From the NCBI GenBank assembly GCA_002472565.1, contig DKSK01000015.1, forward strand, positions 34,724-98,723: DNA of 64,000 nucleotides. The letters run 5' to 3'. A program made the translations under genes and the position numbers. Shown one piece after another: positions 57,941 through 64,000 of the stretch (within the stretch, counting starts at the first letter, position 1; every line of letters starts with the position of its first letter). A model generated the notes under the pieces. That model did not search any database. It was not told the origin of the DNA and saw only the letters and a list, made by a program, of their open reading frames with translations. The stretch comes from Bacteroidales bacterium UBA7258 (lineage in GTDB: Bacteria > Bacteroidota > Bacteroidia > Bacteroidales > UBA932).

Positions 57941-59183
57941 AGAGAGAATATGTCTTAGGGGTCTTTTCCTGCATATAGGCAGTTATCTCTTCGGGAACGT
58001 ACCTGTCGTTCATCTCGATAGAAATATAAGTTGCCGAACCGGAATCCGGAGCCCTGTTGTATTTATAGCTGTCCGCCAGACTTCCGTCGTCCATGTATGC
58101 ATCGATCGGAAGATTCGTGACTGGAACAGTGATATATGGCTTGAAAGCAGGATAGGCTATCTTGTGAGTAAAGCAGTTCCGCTCTCGCATGAGGGTAAAA
58201 CACTGCCATGAAATCGCCGTACCCGCGTCGACGCATTCGAAATCCTTTCCAAGAAGCTTGCTGAACGACCGGCGGCCCTCGCCGTCAGAATTAATGATGG
58301 AATCCGTGGCGGCCTTGAGCTCATGGATATCCACGTCCGGGTCATCGAGCAGGAGCACGTCCAGAGGCTCGCTGTTGCCTGCGTCCCGGTAGAGGTTGAG
58401 AAAATTGATGAGCCTGTCTGTGAGGATCTCGGAAGAGTCAGGGGCGAAAGCCTGGATGGTAGTTCCGGCAGCATCATCCCCCTCCCTCGCGAGAACTGCA
58501 GAATATACCCCATTCCCTATGAGGTCAGGCGAAGACCAGATGCCTATGCGGATGCCCTTGCCATGTCTGGACCATGCATACTCATACATCGACTGTACCG
58601 TGGCGAGGATAGGCACCTTATTCCCAGCCATATTTATCAGAGTGTCAATGTCATAGTAGCCGTAAGCTGAAAGATAGGATGAAGCCAGTACTATAACCTT
58701 GGCCTTCGGCTTCCTCACTTTGCGCTCCATGTCATAGGAACTCAGAAGAGTCGTCGTATCCATAGCATAGAGAAAATTGCGCACAGCCGTCTCCTGAAGA
58801 AATTCCTCGTTCCCTATTCCGAAATAGCCGGAATAACGCGAATTGGCCTGGTCTAGCAGAGCATAAACCGTCTCCCCCGCAAAATCCGGAAGGCTGTCGC
58901 TGACCATCCGACCGTCAACATTGTCAAACCTGTCGCTCGTAAGAATGTCCTCGGTCATCCTGAGCGCCTCCTTAGGGGTGCCGATCACCATTATAGGACC
59001 GGAATGGTCGAGGGTTTGATATGAGGAGACAAGCCGGAAATCCCTGGAGGTGGTATCCTTCAGAATTTTCTCCACAAAAGGGATGGTCTTGTAACCGCCA
59101 AGGGTGCGCCGACCGCACGAAGAGAGGGTCAGCGCACCTATGACGATAAATATTATAGCGAATGTCTTCTTCCCCACAATCAT
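57930..59183 (-). CDS. Lipoprotein of unknown function
   Basis: A 417-residue lipoprotein: hydrophobic signal and lipobox 'ALTLSSCGRR' (C23). I do not recognise the family. The mature protein has alternating alpha/beta segments such as 'GPIMVIGTPKEALRMTEDIL', 'KAKVIVLASSYLSAYGYYDI' and 'IRIGIWSSPDLIGNGVYSAV', plus an Asp-rich stretch 'DVLLLDDPDVDIHELKAATD', which could suggest a Rossmann-like or binding-protein-like fold. It lies 9 bases after glnN and overlaps the exonuclease gene by 11 bases, so all four genes from glnN to rlmI are probably one transcript. Confidence 0.6.
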   Translation of the reverse strand: MIVGKKTFAIIFIVIGALTLSSCGRRTLGGYKTIPFVEKILKDTTSRDFRLVSSYQTLDHSGPIMVIGTPKEALRMTEDILTSDRFDNVDGRMVSDSLPDFAGETVYALLDQANSRYSGYFGIGNEEFLQETAVRNFLYAMDTTTLLSSYDMERKVRKPKAKVIVLASSYLSAYGYYDIDTLINMAGNKVPILATVQSMYEYAWSRHGKGIRIGIWSSPDLIGNGVYSAVLAREGDDAAGTTIQAFAPDSSEILTDRLINFLNLYRDAGNSEPLDVLLLDDPDVDIHELKAATDSIINSDGEGRRSFSKLLGKDFECVDAGTAISWQCFTLMRERNCFTHKIAYPAFKPYITVPVTNLPIDAYMDDGSLADSYKYNRAPDSGSATYISIEMNDRYVPEEITAYMQEKTPKTYSLYVR

Positions 59184-59192
59184 GTTTAGGAG

Positions 59193-61364
59193 TTAAAAGA
59201 ACAGCATCTCCCTATACTTAGGCAGCGGCCAGAGCTCGTCATCGACGAGCATTTCGAGATGGTCTGCGCAATAACGGGCTTTATCCATCATCTCTTTGAC
59301 TCCTGTCGAGTAAAGCCTGGCCTTTTCAGGAAGATCCTCGACAGCATTGGCCTTCTTACGTCTTTCGACAAGTTCGGCCACGTAAGCCTGGAGTGAATTG
59401 ATGAAAGCGGAAATCTTGCTGACAGTCTCTATGCTGGACTTGCACATCTCCTTGTACTCGTCGCCGAAGACAGCCTTGGTCTCCTTGATATTCTTCAGAA
59501 GAATGTTCTGATACTCAACCGCCGAAGGGATTACGTGGTTGAGACAGATATCACCCAGCACGCGGGCCTCTATCTGAAGCTTCTTTACGTATTGTTCATT
59601 GAGGACCTCGTAGCGGGCCTCTATTTCCCTCTTGGAGAGGACTCCGAGATTGCCGAAGAGATCCTCGGTAGACTTCGTGAGGTAAACCTTGTAAGCCTCT
59701 GGAACGTTCGTGACACCCTCAAGGCCTCTCTTCTTAGCCTCTTCAGCCCACTCCTTGCTGTAGCCGTTTCCGTCGAACATCACAGGTGAGGCGGCTATGA
59801 GGAAGTCTTTGACGGTCTCCAGGACAGCCTGCTTCTTGTCCTTTCCCTCTGCAATCTTCTTGTCATACTCGGCCTTGAATTCCTTCAGGCTCTCGGCGGC
59901 TGCGGAATTTATGACATAGCTGGCGCTGGCTCCGTTGGCTGAAGAACCGAGGGCGCGGAACTCGAAACGATTGCCAGTGAAAGCGAAAGGAGAGGTTCTG
60001 TTCCTGTCGGTGTTGTCCAGCTCGATTTCAGGCAGCTCTTCAGCTATCTTCATGAAGCCGGCCTTGCTGTTGAAATGGTTCGGATTGGAATTGATTATAT
60101 CCTTGAAGAGCGCGGTAAGAGCAGATCCGGAGTAAATAGACATGATCGGGACCGGAGCCTCGTTGCCGCCAAGACGGTAGCTGTTGCCAAGGTCGCAGAC
60201 ACTGGTCATGATGAGGAAGTTATGGTCCATGACTCCCTTCGCCACCGAGGAGTAGAAGGCCAGGAACTGGAGATTCTTCTCGGGATCGGTGCTAGGCTTG
60301 AGCAGGTTCACTCCCTTGTCGGACTGCATGGACCAATTGCAATGCTTGCCGCTGCCATTGATTCCGTCGAAAGGTTTCTCGCTGAAGAGCACCCTCAGAT
60401 GATGCTTTCCGGCCACCTTCTGCATGATGATCATCAAGGTCATATTGTTGTCGATGGCCCTTGAAGCGTCCGTGTAGACAGGAGCGCATTCGAACTGGTT
60501 CGGAGCTACCTCGTTATGTCTGGTGATAAGACGGATGCCCAGCTTGTAGGCTACGGTCTCGAAATCCTTCATGAAGGCCTCGGCCCTTGACGGGATGGCT
60601 CCGAAATAATGGTCGGCCAGCTGCTGGTCCTTGGCCGCAGTATGGCCGATGACGGTCCTCTCACAGAGCTTCAGGTCAGGACGGGCGTTGTAGAGGCTCT
60701 CGTCCACGAGGAAATACTCCTGCTCAAGGCCTATGTTGACATGTACGGAATTCACTTCCGGGTCAAAAATCCTCGCCACCTCGGTGGCCGCCTTGCTGAG
60801 GGCCTCGAGAGAACGCAGGTGAGGCACCTTCATGTCAAGGGCGTCGCCATTGTAGGAGACGAAGACAGAAGGGATGCAGAGAGTCCCGTCAAGGATGAAG
60901 ACAGGAGAAGTAGGATCCCAGGCTGAATAGCCTCTGGCCTCGAAAGTGTTGCGCAGGCCGCCGCTAGGGAAACTGGAAGCGTCAGGTTCCTGCTGGACAA
61001 GAGCTTCGCCACTGAAGGCCTCTACAGGCCTGCCGTCCCTGAAATCCAGGAAGGCATCATGCTTTTCGGCGGTATTGCCTGTAAGAGGCTGGAAAAGATG
61101 AGTGAAATGAGTGGCGCCCTTTGAAAGAGCCCAAGTCTTCATCGCTTCCGCGATTTCACCTGCCACTTTTCTGTCTACAGGTTTCCCGTTTTGTACGGAA
61201 TCCTTGACGGAAGCATACGCGGACGGAGAAAGATAACGGCTCATCTTGTCGAGGTCGAAAACATCTTCCCCGAAATAAGCTGAAATCGGACGTTTGTCCT
61301 CAAAGAATCTTTCCGGCTGGTGGTTTGCAGCCAAGTCCATTGCCCTTTGTCTAAAAGTTGACAT
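59193..61364 (-). CDS. glnN: Glutamine synthetase type III
   Basis: GSIII (GlnN) makes glutamine from glutamate and ammonia and is the usual form in Bacteroidota. The start is set at MSTFRQRAMDL (61364), which fits the family N-terminus; an in-frame ATG ten codons upstream (61394) overlaps the -7 box. The 723 residues show 'KGATHFTHLFQPLTGNTAEK', 'VNIGLEQEYFLVDE', the ammonia-site region 'TRHNEVAPNQFECAPVYTDA', 'FDGINGSGKHCNWSMQS' and 'NRTSPFAFTGNRFEFRALGS'. It is divergent from the aminotransferase gene. Confidence 0.95.
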   Translation of the reverse strand: MSTFRQRAMDLAANHQPERFFEDKRPISAYFGEDVFDLDKMSRYLSPSAYASVKDSVQNGKPVDRKVAGEIAEAMKTWALSKGATHFTHLFQPLTGNTAEKHDAFLDFRDGRPVEAFSGEALVQQEPDASSFPSGGLRNTFEARGYSAWDPTSPVFILDGTLCIPSVFVSYNGDALDMKVPHLRSLEALSKAATEVARIFDPEVNSVHVNIGLEQEYFLVDESLYNARPDLKLCERTVIGHTAAKDQQLADHYFGAIPSRAEAFMKDFETVAYKLGIRLITRHNEVAPNQFECAPVYTDASRAIDNNMTLMIIMQKVAGKHHLRVLFSEKPFDGINGSGKHCNWSMQSDKGVNLLKPSTDPEKNLQFLAFYSSVAKGVMDHNFLIMTSVCDLGNSYRLGGNEAPVPIMSIYSGSALTALFKDIINSNPNHFNSKAGFMKIAEELPEIELDNTDRNRTSPFAFTGNRFEFRALGSSANGASASYVINSAAAESLKEFKAEYDKKIAEGKDKKQAVLETVKDFLIAASPVMFDGNGYSKEWAEEAKKRGLEGVTNVPEAYKVYLTKSTEDLFGNLGVLSKREIEARYEVLNEQYVKKLQIEARVLGDICLNHVIPSAVEYQNILLKNIKETKAVFGDEYKEMCKSSIETVSKISAFINSLQAYVAELVERRKKANAVEDLPEKARLYSTGVKEMMDKARYCADHLEMLVDDELWPLPKYREMLFF

Positions 61365-61393
61365 AAATCTGAGAATATTTGTTAAGTCGTTCA

Positions 61394-61431
61394 CAAATAT
61401 AGAAAATTCCGAGATTAAAACCCTATATTTG
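61394..61431. promoter_or_regulatory. Mirror-image -7 boxes between glnN and the aminotransferase gene
   Basis: TATATTTG occurs on the minus strand (61394-61401, facing glnN) and on the plus strand (61424-61431, facing the aminotransferase), with 22 bases between. Neither has a TTG at -33. The layout implies shared control of nitrogen genes and competition between the two start sites. Confidence 0.45.
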
Positions 61432-61454
61432 TTTTATAAAACGAAACGAAAAAA

Positions 61455-62657
61455 ATGGCAACGATCTCAAGAAAGGCCCAGCAGATGCCTGCTTCTGCAA
61501 TCAGGAAATTAGTCCCTTACGCGGACGCAGCCAAGTCTGCGGGCATCAAGGTCTATCACCTAAACGTCGGAGCGCCTGACATCAAGTCGCCGGACTGCGC
61601 CCTGGACGCCGTACGCAATCTCAACCTCCACCATGTATCCTACACCAATTCCGCAGGGCTCATCGAACTGAGGAGAGGCATGGTCGGGAAATATTATAAA
61701 AAAGTAGGGATAGAGCTTGACGAAAGCGAGATCATAATGTGCGTGGCAGGAAGCGAAGCCGTGAATCTTGCCATCCAGATCACCTGCGACGAGGGAGACG
61801 AACTCCTCGTAGTCGAGCCATACTACACCAACTACAACACCATGTGCTTCCAGAACGGGGTCAGCCTCAAGGCCGTTCCTACCGACATCAGGCACAATTT
61901 CGACATACCGGACGCATCTGTATTCGAGAAATACATCAGCCCGAAGACCAAGGCCATCCTCATAAGCAATCCTTGCAACCCTTCGGGAAAGCTCTTCACC
62001 AAGGAGGCCGTGCTTGCCTTGGGAGAAATCTGCAAGAAGCATGATCTCTTCCTCATATCAGACGAAGTCTACCGAGAATTCTGCTACACGGACGAGCCTC
62101 ATTTCAGCGCCATGAACATTCCAGGCCTTGAGGAAAACGTCATCCTCGTGGATTCCGTCTCCAAGCGCTACAACCTCTGCGGCGCCAGGATAGGCTGCAT
62201 CGCAAGCCACAACAAGGAAGTCATGAAAGCGGCCATGAAATATGCTCAGGCAAGGCTCTGCCCTCCCGTTTTCGGCCAATATGCCGCTCTCGGAGCCTTG
62301 GACACCCCTCAATCTTATTTTGACGAGACAAGGGAAGAATACATTCGCCGCCGCAACTATGCTGTCGAGAGGCTCAACTCCATGGAAGGAGTCTTCACGC
62401 CTATGCCTCTGGGAGCCTTCTACACCGTGGCGGAGCTTCCGGTAGACAGTTCGGAAGCCTTCTGCAAATGGATGCTCACGGACTTCCGCCTCGACGCCCA
62501 GACCACGATGACCACCCCGGCGGCCTCTTTCTACAAGACTCCTGGAAAGGGTCTCAACCAGGTCCGCATAGCCTACGTGCTCGAAGTTCCAGAGCTCCGC
62601 AAGGCGCTTGATGTCTTCGAGGCCGGATTGAAGGCCTATCCGGGCAGGACAATCTGA
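61455..62657 (+). CDS. Class I PLP-dependent aminotransferase
   Basis: A 400-residue fold-type I aminotransferase of the aspartate/AspC-like group. Signatures are 'HLNVGAPDIKSPDCALDAVR', 'VAGSEAVNLAIQI', 'ILISNPCNPSGKLFTKEAV', 'ISDEVYREFCY' and the PLP lysine in 'VDSVSKRYNLCGARIGC'. The C-terminal Arg for the substrate carboxylate is in 'GLNQVRIAYVL'. It is probably aspartate- or branched/aromatic-acting; substrate not assignable. Divergent from glnN, so perhaps linked to nitrogen assimilation. One base separates its stop from the glycerate kinase start. Confidence 0.88.
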   Translation: MATISRKAQQMPASAIRKLVPYADAAKSAGIKVYHLNVGAPDIKSPDCALDAVRNLNLHHVSYTNSAGLIELRRGMVGKYYKKVGIELDESEIIMCVAGSEAVNLAIQITCDEGDELLVVEPYYTNYNTMCFQNGVSLKAVPTDIRHNFDIPDASVFEKYISPKTKAILISNPCNPSGKLFTKEAVLALGEICKKHDLFLISDEVYREFCYTDEPHFSAMNIPGLEENVILVDSVSKRYNLCGARIGCIASHNKEVMKAAMKYAQARLCPPVFGQYAALGALDTPQSYFDETREEYIRRRNYAVERLNSMEGVFTPMPLGAFYTVAELPVDSSEAFCKWMLTDFRLDAQTTMTTPAASFYKTPGKGLNQVRIAYVLEVPELRKALDVFEAGLKAYPGRTI

Positions 62658-62658
62658 G

Positions 62659-63810
62659 ATGAAAGTCGTCCTTGCCATAGACTCTTTCAAAGGCTGCCTC
62701 TCTTCCTCTGAAGCGGAGGAGGCCGCCGCGGGAGCTTTCAGAATGGAGGACGAAGTCATATCCCTCCCTGTTTCTGACGGCGGGGAGGGTTTCAGCGCGG
62801 CACTTACCTCAGCCGTGGGCGGAGAGAGGGTCACGGCTCAGGTCCACGACCCTCTCGGCAGACCCATGACCGCCTCCTTCGGGTTGGCCTTCGACGGCCA
62901 GGTCGCGATTATCGAGACGGCGGCCGCCAGCGGCCTGGCTCTCGTCCCGCAGGAAAGACGCGATCCCCTGCACGCCACATCTTACGGCACCGGTGAACTC
63001 ATCTCCGCCGCCCTGGATGAGGGGGTCTCGGAAATCTGGCTTGGTCTCGGAGGCAGCGCAACCTGCGATGGAGGAACCGGCCTTCTGCAGGCTCTCGGAT
63101 ACCGCTTCTTCACTCCCGCAGGCCAGCTCGAAGACGGACGGGCGGTCTTAGGGGACATTACCTGCATCGACCCCAGCCGCCGTCACCAGGGTCTCTCCCG
63201 CTGCTCCTTTACCGGCTTCTACGACGTCGACGTTCCTTTCTGCGGCGCCGGCGGTTCAGCCCAGGTCTTCGCACCGCAGAAGGGGGCCGGGCCGGAAATG
63301 GTCGCGGCCCTCGACGACTGGATGAGCCGCCTCTGCTACATCTATTCAGAATATAGCGGGAAAGACATTCTCCACTCCCCAGGTTCGGGAGCCGCCGGGG
63401 GTGTTGGTGGGGCAATGTGCGCCTTTCTCCATCCGCAGATGCGCCGAGGAATTGAAGAGGTCCTTTCGCTGAGTGCTTTTCAGGAAAAGATAAAAGGAGC
63501 CTCGCTCGTAATAACAGGAGAAGGAAGGTCGGATTCCCAGACTTTGAAAGGCAAGGTGCCCCAGGGCGTGCTGGAAGCCGTCCGCCTCTCAGTTTCGAAG
63601 AAAGATTCATCGATTCCCGTGCTGCTGATGTCCGGAAGGATTGACGACAGAGAAGCCCTTCTCCGGGAAGGTTTCTATGACACACTGGAAATCACCCCCT
63701 TCGACACTCCCGAGAAAGACATTCTCGACTCCTGCCTCGCCAAGGCAAACATAGCCCAGGCTCTAGGACGCTGGCTCCACAGCCACGACAAATACATTTC
63801 GGGAGAATAG
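62659..63810 (+). CDS. Glycerate kinase
   Basis: A 383-residue GarK/GlxK-type (class II) glycerate kinase that phosphorylates D-glycerate (2-phosphoglycerate in characterised members). It starts 'MKVVLAIDSFKGCLSSSEAE', with 'LPVSDGGEGFSAALTSAVGG', 'IIETAAASGLALVPQERRDP', 'TSYGTGELISAAL', 'LGLGGSATCDGGTGLLQALG', and 'PGSGAAGGVGGAMCAFL' further on. Cotranscription with the aminotransferase could point to serine/hydroxypyruvate/glycerate interconversion, but this is inference. A strong terminator follows. Confidence 0.92.
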   Translation: MKVVLAIDSFKGCLSSSEAEEAAAGAFRMEDEVISLPVSDGGEGFSAALTSAVGGERVTAQVHDPLGRPMTASFGLAFDGQVAIIETAAASGLALVPQERRDPLHATSYGTGELISAALDEGVSEIWLGLGGSATCDGGTGLLQALGYRFFTPAGQLEDGRAVLGDITCIDPSRRHQGLSRCSFTGFYDVDVPFCGAGGSAQVFAPQKGAGPEMVAALDDWMSRLCYIYSEYSGKDILHSPGSGAAGGVGGAMCAFLHPQMRRGIEEVLSLSAFQEKIKGASLVITGEGRSDSQTLKGKVPQGVLEAVRLSVSKKDSSIPVLLMSGRIDDREALLREGFYDTLEITPFDTPEKDILDSCLAKANIAQALGRWLHSHDKYISGE

Positions 63811-63851
63811 CTCCCTATGCGCCCCTTGCAGGCCCGGCGGACAGTGAAATC

Positions 63852-63902
63852 AAAAAGAGGCTGACCACAAAAGTCAAATTGACTTAGGTCAGCCTCTTTT
63901 TT
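63852..63902 (+). terminator. Terminator after glycerate kinase
   Basis: AAAAAGAGGCTGACC and GGTCAGCCTCTTTTT form a perfect 15-bp stem, continued inside by AGTCAA/TTGACT, so almost the whole 51 bases fold into one long hairpin ending in a T tract. Confidence 0.8.
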
Positions 63903-63916
63903 GTTCCTTGATGCTC

Positions 63917-63995
63917 ATAGGGGTCCATGCGAGTGGACCGGTAAAGTCAAAAATGGCTATTTTTGCTCTTACCCTGCCAAGTTAATGGCCCCTAT
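63917..63995. repeat. 79-bp element with inverted ends and nested hairpins
   Basis: ATAGGGGTCCAT (63917-63928) is inverted at ATGGCCCCTAT (63985-63995) with one extra base. Inside lie GGTCCA-tgcgag-TGGACC (63922-63939) and a 34-base hairpin, GGTAAAGTCAAAAAT/ATTTTTGCTCTTACC (63940-63973). All frames are closed by stops. It could be a MITE-like or REP-like repeat, or the leader of a gene beyond the edge. Confidence 0.5.
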
Positions 63996-64000
63996 CGTCA

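Noticed and set aside
1..64000. CRISPR arrays, insertion sequences, prophage or conjugation genes
   Set aside because: No regularly spaced repeats, transposase, integrase or phage-type protein was seen anywhere in the window.

Overview
The window is a compact, gene-dense stretch of a Bacteroidales (Bacteroidota) chromosome, probably an uncultured relative of Rikenellaceae. The evidence is: consensus Bacteroidetes -33/-7 promoters (TTTG-N19-TAnnTTTG) and no useful Shine-Dalgarno sites; a TamL-type lipoprotein TamA homologue; a type III glutamine synthetase; a group IV arginine decarboxylase; a receiver-like/PEP-binding fusion protein; a BACON-type lipoprotein beside a C10 (streptopain-like) protease; and a cysteate synthase, an enzyme linked in this phylum to sulfonolipid synthesis. 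Most of the window is core genome. I see no insertion sequence, prophage, conjugative module or CRISPR array.

Layout. 1-9.6 kb: end of a CorC/GldE-like membrane protein, convergent with a leftward operon ligA - yihY - relA/spoT - Ig-like lipoprotein - outer-membrane barrel - ispG. 9.6-19.3 kb: DUF362 ferredoxin, PPi-type phosphofructokinase, PEP-binding regulator-like protein, GH13 amylase, TrmH methyltransferase, arginine decarboxylase. 19.4-24.2 kb: tamL, rarA, GNAT protein. 24.4-30.9 kb: rightward run of Na/Pi transporter, rlmD, Ca/Na antiporter, cysteate synthase, MscS channel, closed by a bidirectional terminator. 31-33.4 kb: acyltransferase and queA. 33.4-36.8 kb: AT-rich intergenic region, XRE regulator with a palindrome at its predicted start site, pyrD, cinA. 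36.9-44 kb: leftward valS - thioesterase - tatA - tatC - ABC-F - DUF2807. 44-45.6 kb: DUF3467, KdsC-like phosphatase, maf.

45.6-48.5 kb is the least ordinary region. It holds a 0.9-kb gap with a candidate small RNA (consensus promoter, three hairpins, U-tract), a perfect 13-bp inverted repeat, a BACON-type lipoprotein, and a C10 protease broken by two frameshifts. 48.5-55.7 kb is a five-gene export cassette: HlyD-type adaptor, MacB/FtsX-like permease, ATPase, NtrC-type sigma-54 activator and its sensor kinase. It is preceded by a sigma-54-like element and two tandem GTC-N9-GAC palindromes. 55.7-64 kb: tRNA-Cys, rlmI, RNase D-like exonuclease, a lipoprotein, glnN, an aminotransferase, glycerate kinase, and at the right edge a cluster of strong hairpins.

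The best candidates for undescribed biology are the 45.95-46.1 kb small RNA, the control region of the sigma-54 export cassette, and the cysteate synthase with its sulfonolipid implication.
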